From Thermus thermophilus (lineage in GTDB: Bacteria > Deinococcota > Deinococci > Deinococcales > Thermaceae): a DNA stretch of 64,000 nucleotides. Of this stretch, positions 15,411 to 23,175 are shown piece after piece. Position numbers and translations under genes: made by a program. The stretch lies in contig NZ_AP025158.1 in NCBI RefSeq assembly GCF_019974155.1, forward strand, positions 1,984,001-2,048,000, read 5' to 3'. Each line of letters starts with the position of its first letter. Within the stretch, counting starts at the first letter, position 1. The notes below the pieces were generated by a model, which saw nothing but the letters and a program-made list of their open reading frames with translations, ran no database searches and was not told the DNA's origin.

Positions 15411-16701
15411 GGCGAAGCGCCTTCTGGAAACGGGGGCCACCACCCCCCTCGCCCTTCTGGAGGAGGCCCTGGAGCGGGCGCAGGCCTTCCGGGACCGGAA
15501 CGCCCTCGCCTACCTGGACGAGGAGGCCGCCCGTAAGGAGGCCCTGGCCCTCACGGAGGAACTCAAGCGGGGCCAGGTGCGGGGCCCCCTCCACGGCCTT
15601 CCCCTCACCGTAAAGGACCTCTTCCCCGTGAAGGGGATGCCCACCCGGGCGGGGACGAAGGCCCCCCTTCCTCCCCTTCCCGAGGAGGCGAGGGCGGTGC
15701 GCCGCCTGAGGGAGGCCGGGGCCCTCCTCTTCGCCAAGACCAACATGCACGAGATCGCCCTGGGCATCACCGGGGAGAACCCCTGGACGGGCCCGGTGCG
15801 AAACGCCGTGGACCCCACCCGGCAGGCCGGGGGGTCTAGCGGCGGGAGCGCCGTGGCCGTGGCCTTAGGGATTGGGCTCGCCTCCTTGGGCTCGGACACC
15901 GGGGGGTCCATCCGCATCCCCGCGGGCTTCAACGGGGTGGTGGGCTTCAAGCCCTCCTACGGCCGGGTGAGCCTGGAAGGGGCCCTCCCCCTCTCCCGCT
16001 CCACGGACCACGCCGGGCCCCTCACCCGGAGCGTGCGGGACGCCCACTTCCTCACGGAGATCCTGGCCGGGGAGAGCATCCCCTTGGAGGGCGTCCAGAA
16101 CCCCGTCTTCGGGGTCCCCCTGGACTTTTTGGAGGGGAGGCTTGGGGTGGAGGTGCGGAAGGCCTTCACCCGGCTCTTGGAAGACCTCCCCGCCCTAAGG
16201 GCCGAGGTCCGGGAGGTCTCCTTGCCCTTAAGGGGGGTCTACGAGGTCTACACCCGCCTTGTGCGCTACGAGGCGGCCCGGATCCACGAGAAAGCCCTGA
16301 AGGAGCACCCCGAAGGCTTCTCCCCCCAGGTGCGGGAAGCCCTCCTCGCGGGCCTCGCCCTCACGGAGAAGGACTACCGGGACGCCGTGGCCGAGCGGGA
16401 GGCCCTGCGCCTGGAGCTTGCCAAGGCCTTAAGGGGGGTGGACGCCCTCCTCCTCCCCGTCCAGCCCCTCCCCGCGCCCCCCTTGGGCACGGAGGAGGTG
16501 GAGCTGGAGTCCGGCAGGAAGGGTCACCGGGAGGCCTTCATCACCCTCACCCTTCCCTTCAGCCTCCTCGGGGTCCCCACCCTCGCCCTCCCCTTCGCCA
16601 AGGTGGAGGGGATGCCCGTGGGGCTCCAGGTGGTGGGGCCTTACGGGGAGGACGGGAGGGTCCTGGCCCTCGGGGGGTGGCTCGAGGCCCGCCTCAAGTG
16701 A
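15397..16701 (+). CDS. Amidase-signature family hydrolase
   Basis: The 434-aa enzyme carries the amidase-signature Ser-cisSer-Lys triad: Lys73 (LTVKDLF), cis-Ser147 (GGSSGGSA) and Ser171 ([13 protein letters not shown]). The family includes GatA, aliphatic amidases and allophanate hydrolase; this is not clearly GatA and lacks gatB/C neighbours. It starts 14 bp before the thiI stop, and its 3' end overlaps the convergent transporter by 8 bp. Substrate unknown. Confidence 0.85.
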   Translation: MDLLEAKRLLETGATTPLALLEEALERAQAFRDRNALAYLDEEAARKEALALTEELKRGQVRGPLHGLPLTVKDLFPVKGMPTRAGTKAPLPPLPEEARAVRRLREAGALLFAKTNMHEIALGITGENPWTGPVRNAVDPTRQAGGSSGGSAVAVALGIGLASLGSDTGGSIRIPAGFNGVVGFKPSYGRVSLEGALPLSRSTDHAGPLTRSVRDAHFLTEILAGESIPLEGVQNPVFGVPLDFLEGRLGVEVRKAFTRLLEDLPALRAEVREVSLPLRGVYEVYTRLVRYEAARIHEKALKEHPEGFSPQVREALLAGLALTEKDYRDAVAEREALRLELAKALRGVDALLLPVQPLPAPPLGTEEVELESGRKGHREAFITLTLPFSLLGVPTLALPFAKVEGMPVGLQVVGPYGEDGRVLALGGWLEARLK

Positions 16702-17884
16702 GCCAGAGGTAGAGGGCGGCCAAGGAGAGGAGGGTGAGGGGCAGGCCCAGGCGGAGGTGCTCCAGGAGGCCCACCTGCACGCCCTCCCGCTTGGCCCCTT
16801 CCGCCACGATGAGGTTCGCCACGCTGGCGAGGAGGGTGAGGTTGCCCGCCAGGGTGCTCCCCCCGGCGAGGAGGAGCCACTCCTCCGGGGTCTTGGCCAA
16901 AGGGGCGAGGAGGAGGACCGCGGGCACGTTGGAGATGAGGAGGGAGAGGAGGGTGGCGGCGAGGAGGAGGCCGAGGGGACTAGAGGCGAGGGGCAAAAGG
17001 GCCTCCGCCACCCCCAGGCGGCGCACCCCTTCCGTGAGGACGAAGAGCCCGCCGAACATCACCAAAAGCTCCCAGTCCACCCGGGTGAAGTACCGCTCCG
17101 AGCGGAGCCTCCGGGTGAAGAGGAGAAGCCCCGCCGCCACCAAGGCCCCCTGGGCCATGGGGTAGCCGAGGAGGAAGGCGAGGAGAAGCCCCGAGGCCAC
17201 GAGAAGCCCTTTGCGGAGAAGCCCGGGGTGGAGCCGGTAGCGCAAAGGGGGAGGGGGCGGGAGGGGCCTTAGGGAGCGGGTCTCGGGGTAGAGGAGGGCG
17301 AGGAGGCCCACCTGCAGGGCGAGGCCCAGGAAAGCCACGGGGAAGAGGGCCCGGAGGAAGTCCAGGTAGGCCATCCCCGAGAGGTTCGCCACCAGGATGT
17401 TCTGGGGGTTTCCCGTGGGGGTCATGAGGCTTCCCGTGTTCACCCCCGCCATGAGGGCGAGGAGGTAGGGCACGGGGTTCAGGCCCAGGCCCCGGGCGAG
17501 GCGGAGGACGAGGGGGGTGAGGAGGAGGGCCATGGTGTCGTTGAGGAAGAGGGCGGAAAGGAGGCCCGAGCCCAGGCTGAGGAGGACGAGGAGGGCGAAG
17601 GGGGTCCTGGCCCTTTTCCAAAGCCCCTCCGCCACCCAGCCGAAGAAGCCCGCGTAGCCCAGGTGGGCGTTCAGGACCATGACCCCGAAGAGGAAGACCA
17701 GAGTGGCGGGGTCCAGGGCCCGCCAGGCCTCCTCGAGGTCCAAGGCGCCGAGGAGCACGAGGAGGCTTGCCCCCACCAGGGCCACCCCCGCCCGGTTCAT
17801 GCGGTAGCCGGGAAGCCCCCCCAGGGCGAGGCCCAGGTAGGCGAGGAGGAGGACGAGGAGGCTAAGGGTTTCCCAAAGCGCCAT
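16694..17884 (-). CDS. SLC13/ArsB-type anion or Na+ transporter
   Basis: The 396-aa protein is nearly all hydrophobic, with about 11 membrane helices. Two re-entrant family signatures are present: LFLNDTMALLLTPLVLRLAR with TPTGNPQNILVA in the first half, and SNVPAVLLLAPLAK with AGNLTLLASVANLIVAEGAK in the second half. This is the ion-transporter superfamily holding ArsB, NhaD and citrate/dicarboxylate carriers. No arsR or other clue to substrate is adjacent. The start overlaps the GNAT gene by 23 bp, so the two form an operon. Confidence 0.8.
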   Translation of the reverse strand: MALWETLSLLVLLLAYLGLALGGLPGYRMNRAGVALVGASLLVLLGALDLEEAWRALDPATLVFLFGVMVLNAHLGYAGFFGWVAEGLWKRARTPFALLVLLSLGSGLLSALFLNDTMALLLTPLVLRLARGLGLNPVPYLLALMAGVNTGSLMTPTGNPQNILVANLSGMAYLDFLRALFPVAFLGLALQVGLLALLYPETRSLRPLPPPPPLRYRLHPGLLRKGLLVASGLLLAFLLGYPMAQGALVAAGLLLFTRRLRSERYFTRVDWELLVMFGGLFVLTEGVRRLGVAEALLPLASSPLGLLLAATLLSLLISNVPAVLLLAPLAKTPEEWLLLAGGSTLAGNLTLLASVANLIVAEGAKREGVQVGLLEHLRLGLPLTLLSLAALYLWLT

Positions 17885-18446
17885 AGAGCCTGGCCTCTAG
17901 CCTCGCCTTCACCCCCGGCCACTCCTCCTTGAGGACGCTATAGACCACGTCGTCCCGGAAGGTGCCGTCGGGAAGCCTGCGGTTTTTCCGCAAGACCCCT
18001 TCCCGCACCGCTCCCAGGGCCTCCAGGGCCCTTTGGCTCCTTTCGTTCCTCAGGTCCACCTTGAACTGGACCCTCTCCGCCCCGAGGACCTCAAAGGCGT
18101 GGCGGAGGAGGAGGTACTTGGCCTCCTTGTTGACGGGGCTTCCCCAGAAGGGCTTGAAGAGCATGGTGCCGAGCTCCAGCTTGGCGTGCTCGGGCTCGGG
18201 GGCGATGACGGAGATGCGCCCCGCGAGGGCGTCCTCCCGGTAGACGGCCCAGTTCACCCGGCCGGGTTCGGCGAGAAGCCCCTCCAGATGGGCCCTCAAG
18301 GCCTCGGGCGTGGCCTCCCGCGGGGCCCGGCTCAAAAAGCGGTAGACCTCGGGGTCGTAGGCCTCGAGGAAGCCCGGCAGATGGGCCAAGGAGAGGGGCT
18401 CGAGGCGGACGTACCGCCCCTCAAAGCGTTCGGGGAAGGCCCACAT
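17862..18446 (-). CDS. GNAT-family N-acetyltransferase (RimJ/RimL type)
   Basis: This 194-aa protein has the RimJ/RimL-like pattern: RYVRLEPLSLAHLPGFLEAY at the N-terminus, LELGTMLFKPFWGSPVNKEAKYLLLRHAFE, and KVDLRNERSQRALEALGAVREGVLRKN, which is the acetyl-CoA-binding and substrate loop. Targets may be ribosomal protein or small-molecule amines. It is leaderless: CATAAT on the minus strand lies 6 nt before ATG 18446. It is divergent from the M28 peptidase gene. Confidence 0.85.
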   Translation of the reverse strand: MWAFPERFEGRYVRLEPLSLAHLPGFLEAYDPEVYRFLSRAPREATPEALRAHLEGLLAEPGRVNWAVYREDALAGRISVIAPEPEHAKLELGTMLFKPFWGSPVNKEAKYLLLRHAFEVLGAERVQFKVDLRNERSQRALEALGAVREGVLRKNRRLPDGTFRDDVVYSVLKEEWPGVKARLEARLYGALGNP

Positions 18447-18452
18447 GAGGCC

Positions 18453-18460
18453 ATTATGCT
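18453..18460. promoter_or_regulatory. Shared core of divergent leaderless promoters (GNAT / M28)
   Basis: Plus strand TATGCT (18455-18460) lies 6 nt before GTG 18467. Minus strand CATAAT (18458-18453) lies 6 nt before ATG 18446. The two -10 hexamers overlap by 4 bp, so only one polymerase can bind at a time. Confidence 0.6.
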
Positions 18461-18466
18461 GGGAAG

Positions 18467-19561
18467 GTGGGGACGCTGGAAGAGGTCTTGGAGCTCCTTA
18501 GGCTCCCCCACCGGGGAAGCGCCACCCCCCTCGAGGCCGAGGCCTTCCGCAGGCTCCGGGGCTTCCTGGAGGCGAGAGGAGTGAAGCCCCTGGAGATCCC
18601 CTTCCGGGGGGTGCGAAGCTACGGCCCCGAGCTTTTGGCCCTAAGCCTCCTCCTGGGCCTCGGCTTCCTCTCTCCCCTTTTCCCCTTGGCGGGGGCCATA
18701 GGCTTCTACCTCTACTTCACGGGCAGGAGGCCCTGGGGCTGGCTTTTGGACCGCTACCCCTCGCGGAGCCTCCTCGCCTGGAAGGGGGAGGGGACAAGGG
18801 CCCTCGTCCTCATGGCCCACGTGGACACGGCCAAGACCTACTTCCTCTACCACCCCAAAAGGGTGAAGGGCTTCCGGAGGAGCTTCCTCCTCAACGCCTT
18901 CCTCGCCCTGCTCTCTCCCCTTTTGGCCCTCACCCCCCTGAAATGGCCCCTAAGCCTCTACTTCCTCCTCCAGGCCGCCCTCCTCCTGCACCGGGAGCTC
19001 TCTGCGCCCTACGTGGAAGGAGGCAACGACAACGCAAGCGGCGTGGCCGTGGCCACGGCCCTCTTCCTGGAAACCGACCCCCCTCCGGGCTTCCGGCTCG
19101 GCCTCGCCCTCACGGGGTGCGAGGAGGTGGGGGCCTTGGGGGCGAAGGCCCTCATCCCCCACTTGCCCAAAGGGGCCCTCGTCCTCAACCTGGACAACGT
19201 GGGTCGGGGGGAGCTCTTTTATGCCGAAGGAGAGGGGATGCTCCGCTACGTCCCCTACCGGGGGCCCCTCCTCGAGGCCGCCCGCAAGACCCCAGGGGCG
19301 AGGCCCATCGCCTACCGCCTGGCCTACTTTGACACCCTCCCCCTGGCGCAAAGGGGCTTTCCCACCCTCACCCTCGTCCGCCTGGAAGGGGGCGTCCCCC
19401 CGGACTGGCACTGGCCCACGGACACCTTCGCCCGCCTGGACCAAAAGGCCCTGGAGGACACCCTGGCCCACGCGCGAAGCCTCCTCAAGGCCCTGGTGGG
19501 CTTGCCTAGTAAATCGCCTTGTACCCCGGAGGGGGCGGGAGGAGGGAGAGAAGAACCCTAA
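18467..19561 (+). CDS. Membrane-associated M28-family metallopeptidase
   Basis: The 364-aa protein has two hydrophobic regions (about residues 60-88 and 145-178) between parts of an M28 zinc peptidase fold. Probable ligands are His in LMAHVDTAKT, Asp in GGNDNASGVAVATAL, Glu pair in GCEEVG, Asp in NLDNVG and His in DWHWPTDTFARLD. Family members are aminopeptidases or related amidohydrolases. GTG 18467 is leaderless. The last 19 residues after LLKALVG are Pro/Gly-rich and unlike the family, so the true end may have been altered. Confidence 0.78.
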   Translation: MGTLEEVLELLRLPHRGSATPLEAEAFRRLRGFLEARGVKPLEIPFRGVRSYGPELLALSLLLGLGFLSPLFPLAGAIGFYLYFTGRRPWGWLLDRYPSRSLLAWKGEGTRALVLMAHVDTAKTYFLYHPKRVKGFRRSFLLNAFLALLSPLLALTPLKWPLSLYFLLQAALLLHRELSAPYVEGGNDNASGVAVATALFLETDPPPGFRLGLALTGCEEVGALGAKALIPHLPKGALVLNLDNVGRGELFYAEGEGMLRYVPYRGPLLEAARKTPGARPIAYRLAYFDTLPLAQRGFPTLTLVRLEGGVPPDWHWPTDTFARLDQKALEDTLAHARSLLKALVGLPSKSPCTPEGAGGGREEP

Positions 19562-19652
19562 GGCCGTAGGCGATGAGCTCCAAAAAGGCCCGGAGCATCG
19601 CCGTCCAAGGCTTCCGCTCCAAAAGGTACCCCCCATCCAGCCGCGTCTTCAT
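19506..19652 (-). CDS. Possible 48-aa protein antisense to the M28 3' end
   Basis: A minus-strand ORF starts MKTRLDGGYLLERKPW and ends in PPPPGYKAIY, with a hydrophobic middle (AFLELIAYGLRVLLSLL) and about 80 percent G/C at third positions. It overlaps the M28 gene end by 56 bp. An in-frame TGA lies 21 nt upstream and the GGGGCGGGG before the ATG is a weak ribosome site. It could equally be the tail of a decayed gene, since 19653-19786 also reads as arginine-rich broken ORF on this strand. Confidence 0.3.
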   Translation of the reverse strand: MKTRLDGGYLLERKPWTAMLRAFLELIAYGLRVLLSLLPPPPGYKAIY

Positions 19653-19786
19653 CCCCGCCCCAAAGCCGGATCACCGGCCGCACCCTCGCCTCCCCCTATC
19701 CCACCCCATCAGCGCCAGAAGCCGCGCGTGCCCCCGCACCCGCCGCACCTCCTTCCCCCGGCGGAAGCGGAGAAGCCGGGCCCTGG

Positions 19787-19816
19787 TTGACAAAGGCCAA
19801 GGGGATTTGCTACATT
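19787..19816 (+). promoter_or_regulatory. Promoter of the initiator tRNA gene
   Basis: Consensus TTGACA (19787-19792), 18-bp spacer, TACATT (19811-19816). A start near 19823 leaves a 5-6 nt leader before the mature tRNA at 19829. This is the strongest promoter-like sequence in the window. Confidence 0.85.
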
Positions 19817-19828
19817 AACCAATGGCGA

Positions 19829-19905
<77 letters not shown>

Positions 19906-19910
19906 GAACC

Positions 19911-19941
19911 AAGCCCCGGACACCCTGGGTCCGGGGCTTTT
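19911..19941 (+). terminator. Intrinsic terminator of tRNA-fMet
   Basis: An 11-bp stem (19911-19921 with 19929-19939) with a 7-nt loop is followed by TTTTCC. It lies 6 nt after the tRNA CCA end and just before the next gene. Confidence 0.85.
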
Positions 19942-19958
19942 CCCTTACCCTAGAAAGC

Positions 19959-20201
19959 ATGGACTGGGAGGAGCGGGAAAACCCCAAGCGGCTCGTCAAG
20001 ACCTTCGCCTTCCCCAACTTCCGGGAGGCCCTGGACTTCGCCAACCGGGTGGGGGAGCTCGCCGAACGGAAAAACCACCACCCCCGCCTCACCGTGGAGT
20101 GGGGCCGGGTGACGGTGGAGTGGTGGACCCACTCCGCAGGCGGGGTCACGGAGAAGGACCGGGAGATGGCGAGGCTCACCGACGCCCTTCTCCAGCGGTA
20201 A
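19959..20201 (+). CDS. 4a-hydroxytetrahydrobiopterin (pterin-4a-carbinolamine) dehydratase
   Basis: The 80-aa protein has the PhhB/PCD signature: TFAFPNFREALDFANRVGELAE, then AERKNHHPRLTVEWGRVTVEWWTHSAGGVTEKD with the catalytic histidines. The enzyme dehydrates 4a-hydroxy-pterins; many bacteria keep it without an aromatic hydroxylase nearby, possibly for a related pterin or molybdopterin step. TACCCT (19946-19951) lies 7 nt before ATG 19959, so it may be leaderless. Confidence 0.9.
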   Translation: MDWEERENPKRLVKTFAFPNFREALDFANRVGELAERKNHHPRLTVEWGRVTVEWWTHSAGGVTEKDREMARLTDALLQR

Positions 20202-20213
20202 CCTGGGGAGGCT

Positions 20214-20591
20214 ATGGAGGCGCGGACCCTAGAGCTCGTCTTCCCCGAGCACACCAACCCCTTGGGGGCCGCCTTCGGCGGCTTCGTCCTCGGGCTCATG
20301 GACAAGGTGGGCTCCTACGCCGCCGCCCGCCGGGCCAAGCGCCCCGTGGTGACCGTGGCGGTGGGGGGCGTGGAGTTCAAGGTGCCCATCCGCACCGGGG
20401 ACCTCCTGGAGGTGGTGGCCCGGGTGGTGCGGGTGGGCCGGACCTCCCTCACCGTGGAGGTGGAGGTCTACAAGGAGCGCTTCGGTGAGGGGAACGGAAG
20501 GGTCCTGGCCACCCAGGGGGTCCTCACCTACGTGGCGGTGAACGAGAACGGGGAGCCGGTCCCGGTGGAGGCCCATGCGGGTACTGATTGA
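20214..20591 (+). CDS. Hotdog-fold acyl-CoA thioesterase
   Basis: This 125-aa protein resembles cytosolic acyl-CoA hydrolases of the YciA/BACH group: PEHTNPLGAAFGGFVLGLMDKVGSYAAAR with the active-site region, VEFKVPIRTGDLLEVVARVVRVGRTS, and a C-terminal LTYVAVNENGEPVPV. It hydrolyses acyl-CoA thioesters; chain-length preference cannot be read. It lies 12 bp after the dehydratase gene and overlaps the DCC gene by 17 bp, suggesting an operon running into mutM. Confidence 0.88.
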   Translation: MEARTLELVFPEHTNPLGAAFGGFVLGLMDKVGSYAAARRAKRPVVTVAVGGVEFKVPIRTGDLLEVVARVVRVGRTSLTVEVEVYKERFGEGNGRVLATQGVLTYVAVNENGEPVPVEAHAGTD

Positions 20592-20913
20592 CGGCGCTTG
20601 CCCCTACTGCCGCGCCCTGGGGCGGACCCTCAAGGCCCTGGACCTTGGGGGCACCCTCCAGGTGGTGCCCTTACAAGAGGCCTCCGGCCTGGACCCGAAG
20701 GCGCTTCTGGAGGAGCTTCACGTCCTGGAAGGGGACCGGACCCACCGGGGCTACGCCGCCCTCCTCGCCCTGGCCCGGCGGCTTCCCCTCCTCTGGCCCC
20801 TCTACCCCCTTCTCCTCCTCCTCGTCCCCTTTGGGGCGGGCGAGCGGCTCTACCGCTTCTTGGCCCAAAGGAGGCCCCGTGCCCGAGCTTCCCGAGGTGG
20901 AGACCACCCGTAG
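20575..20913 (+). CDS. DCC-family thiol-disulfide oxidoreductase (DUF393)
   Basis: The 112-aa protein begins VLIDGACPYCRALGRTL, the DxxCxxC motif of the DCC (DUF393) thioredoxin-like family, and continues with a helix-rich part and a hydrophobic segment (LPLLWPLYPLLLLLVPFG). Function in bacteria is not settled; a redox role is inferred. It overlaps the thioesterase by 17 bp and mutM by 35 bp, a tight translational coupling. Confidence 0.8.
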   Translation: MRVLIDGACPYCRALGRTLKALDLGGTLQVVPLQEASGLDPKALLEELHVLEGDRTHRGYAALLALARRLPLLWPLYPLLLLLVPFGAGERLYRFLAQRRPRARASRGGDHP

Positions 20914-21682
20914 GCGGCTGCGCCCCCTGGTCCTGGGCCAGACCCTTAGGCAGGTGGCCCACCACGACCCCGCCCGCTACCGGAACACGGCCCTGGCGGA
21001 GGGGAGGCGGGTCCTGGAGGTGGACCGCCGGGGGAAGTTCCTCCTCTTCGCCCTCGAGGGCGAGGTGGAGCTCGTGGTCCACCTGGGGATGACGGGGGGG
21101 TTCCGGCTGGAGCCCACGCCCCACACCCGGGCGGCCCTGGTCCTCGAGGACCGGACCCTCTACTTCCACGACCCCCGGCGCTTCGGGCGCCTCTTTGGGG
21201 TGCGGCGCGGGGACTACCGGGAGATCCCCCTCCTCCTCCGCCTCGGCCCCGAGCCCCTTTCGGAGGCCTTCACCTTTCCCGGGTTCTTCCGGGGGCTGAA
21301 GGGGAGCGCGAGGCCCCTCAAGGCCCTCCTCCTGGACCAGCGCCTCGCCGCCGGGGTGGGCAACATCTACGCCGACGAGGCCCTCTTCCGCGCCCGCCTA
21401 AGCCCCTTCCGCCCCGCCCGAAGCCTCACCGAGGAGGAGGCGCGGCGCCTCTACTGGGCCCTGCGCGAGGTGCTGGCGGAGGCCGTGGAACTCGGGGGAA
21501 GCACCCTCTCGGACCAAAGCTACCGCCAGCCCGACGGCCTCCCCGGGGGCTTCCAGACGCGCCACGCCGTCTACGGCCGGGAGGGCCTCCCCTGCCCGGC
21601 CTGCGGGCGCCCGGTGGAGCGGCGGGTGGTGGCCGGGCGGGGCACCCACTTCTGCCCCACCTGCCAGGGGGAAGGCCCCTAG
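20879..21682 (+). CDS. mutM: Formamidopyrimidine-DNA glycosylase
   Basis: MutM/Fpg removes 8-oxoguanine and formamidopyrimidines and cuts the resulting abasic site. GTG 20879 is the right start because it places catalytic Pro2 and Glu3 at the N-terminus (PELPEVETTRR). Further motifs are HLGMTGGF, the GVGNIYADEALF helix-2-turn-helix, and the zinc finger CPACGRPVERR to HFCPTC. The length of 267 aa is normal for the Thermus enzyme. Its end overlaps thiP by 4 bp on the opposite strand. Confidence 0.97.
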   Translation: MPELPEVETTRRRLRPLVLGQTLRQVAHHDPARYRNTALAEGRRVLEVDRRGKFLLFALEGEVELVVHLGMTGGFRLEPTPHTRAALVLEDRTLYFHDPRRFGRLFGVRRGDYREIPLLLRLGPEPLSEAFTFPGFFRGLKGSARPLKALLLDQRLAAGVGNIYADEALFRARLSPFRPARSLTEEEARRLYWALREVLAEAVELGGSTLSDQSYRQPDGLPGGFQTRHAVYGREGLPCPACGRPVERRVVAGRGTHFCPTCQGEGP

Positions 21683-23169
21683 CCGAACCGCCCCCGGCCC
21701 CGGTCCAGAAGGTAGAAGAGCCCGGCGGAGAGGAGGGCGAGGACCAGGGCCAGGGCCACCGCCTCCCGGAAAGGGCCCTCCCCGGGGCGGCCCAGCCGCT
21801 CGTAGATGGCCAGGGCCAGGGTGGTCCACTCGGGCCGCCAGAGGACGAGGCTCGCCCCGAACTCCCCCAAAAGGGCCGCCAGGGCCAACGCCGTCCCCGA
21901 GGAGAGGGCGGGGAGGAGGAGGGGAAGCTCCACCCGAAGGAAGGCCCGGAAAGGGCTCGCCCCCAGGACCCGGGCCGCCTGGAGGAGGCTCGGGGGGAGG
22001 CCCCGGAGGGCGGGGAGGAGGGCCCGGGCGAGGAGGGGGTAGGCGAGGAGGGCGTAGGCGGCGAGGAGGAGGAGGAGGGAGCCCCGGAGGCCGGGGTAGG
22101 CCACGAGGTACCCGAGGCCCACGGCCACCGGGCTCACCATGAGGGGCAGGAGGCCCAAAAGGTCCACCCAGAGCCTCCCCCGGGCGGCGAGGGCGTAGGC
22201 CACCCCCAAAAGGAGGGCCAGGCCCAAGGCCCCCAGGCTGAAGCGGAGGGTGTTGGCCAGGGCCAGGGGCAAAGGGGTGAAGTCCTCCGAGGCCCAGGCG
22301 GAGGCCAAGGCCAGGGGCTCCAGGCGCAAGGCCAGGGCGAGGAGGGGGGCGTAAACCCCGAGGAAGAAGACCCCCATCCCCAGGGCCAGGGCCCACCCCC
22401 GCCCCCGCGGGAGGGGGCGGGGCGGAACGGGGGGCGGGAGGGCCGCCCCCTGGAGGCGGAGGTAGAGGAGGGCCACCCCGGCTAAGGTGGCCACCTGGAG
22501 GAGCATGAGGGCGCTGGCCTCGGGGAAGGCCAGGCGGTAGGCGAGAAGGGTGTAAATCTCCACCTCCAAGGTGGCGTACCGGGGCCCTCCGAGGAGCAGG
22601 GGCACCCCGAAGGCGGAGAAAGCGTAGAGGAAGACGAGGAGGCCCGCGGAGGCCAAAGCGGGGAGGAGGAGGGGAAGCCCCACCCGAAGGAAGGCCCGGA
22701 AAGGGCTCGCCCCCAGGACCCGGGCCGCCTCCAGGGGCCTTTCCAGCGCCAGGGCCACCGGGAGGAGGATGCGCAGGGCGAGGCCCAGGTTGTAGAAAAG
22801 GGCGGCCCAGTAGAGGACGGCCCGGGTGCCGTAGAGGTCCAGGCCCAGAAGCCCTCGAGGCCCCACCAGGGCCAGAAACCCCAAGGCCACCACCGGGGTG
22901 GGCAGGACGAAGGGCAGGGTGGAAAGGGCGAGGAAGCCCGCCCTACCGGGGAAGCGCCAGCGGAAGAGGAAGGCGAGGGGTAGGGCTAGGGCCAGGGTGA
23001 GGAGGGCGGAGCCGAGGCCGTATTCCAGGCTGAAAAGGTAGCGCTCCCAGTAGTAGGGGTTGGCCAGGGCGCGGCCGAACCCCTCCCCCACCCCCAGGAC
23101 CAGGACCCGGCCTAAGGGGTAGAAGAGGGCGAAGGCGAGGAAGGCGAGGACCAGGGCGGCCGCGCCCAC
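21679..23169 (-). CDS. thiP: Thiamine-type ABC transporter permease (ThiP-like)
   Basis: This 496-aa permease is a fused two-domain protein with about 12 membrane helices, like ThiP and other ferric/thiamine-class permeases. Each half has an EAA loop: EAARVLGASPFRAFLRVGLPLLLP in the first half, QAARVLGASPFRAFLRVELPLLLP in the second. The loops are almost identical even at the DNA level. It starts at GTG 23169, 6 nt after the thiB stop, in an operon controlled by the TPP riboswitch. No ATPase (thiQ) gene follows; mutM is convergent and overlaps by 4 bp. Confidence 0.88.
   Translation of the reverse strand: MGAAALVLAFLAFALFYPLGRVLVLGVGEGFGRALANPYYWERYLFSLEYGLGSALLTLALALPLAFLFRWRFPGRAGFLALSTLPFVLPTPVVALGFLALVGPRGLLGLDLYGTRAVLYWAALFYNLGLALRILLPVALALERPLEAARVLGASPFRAFLRVGLPLLLPALASAGLLVFLYAFSAFGVPLLLGGPRYATLEVEIYTLLAYRLAFPEASALMLLQVATLAGVALLYLRLQGAALPPPVPPRPLPRGRGWALALGMGVFFLGVYAPLLALALRLEPLALASAWASEDFTPLPLALANTLRFSLGALGLALLLGVAYALAARGRLWVDLLGLLPLMVSPVAVGLGYLVAYPGLRGSLLLLLAAYALLAYPLLARALLPALRGLPPSLLQAARVLGASPFRAFLRVELPLLLPALSSGTALALAALLGEFGASLVLWRPEWTTLALAIYERLGRPGEGPFREAVALALVLALLSAGLFYLLDRGRGRFG
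21908..21980. repeat. 73-bp direct repeat in thiP, copy encoding the second EAA loop
   Basis: Matches 22658-22730 at 72 of 73 positions (T21929 versus C22679). The copies are exactly 750 bp apart, so they sit in the same reading frame. Confidence 0.9.
22658..22730. repeat. 73-bp direct repeat in thiP, copy encoding the first EAA loop
   Basis: Partner of 21908-21980 with one mismatch. The repeat covers the EAA motif that contacts the transporter ATPase and the start of the following helix. Confidence 0.9.
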
Positions 23170-23175
23170 CCCGGC

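Noticed and set aside
15397-16701. Assigning the amidase as GatA
   Set aside because: It has the amidase triad, but its N-terminus does not match the Thermus GatA sequence I remember, and no gatB or gatC is nearby.
19573-19818. Plus-strand ORF between the M28 gene and tRNA-fMet
   Set aside because: Arg/Pro/Ser-rich with no family features, and it runs into the tRNA promoter.
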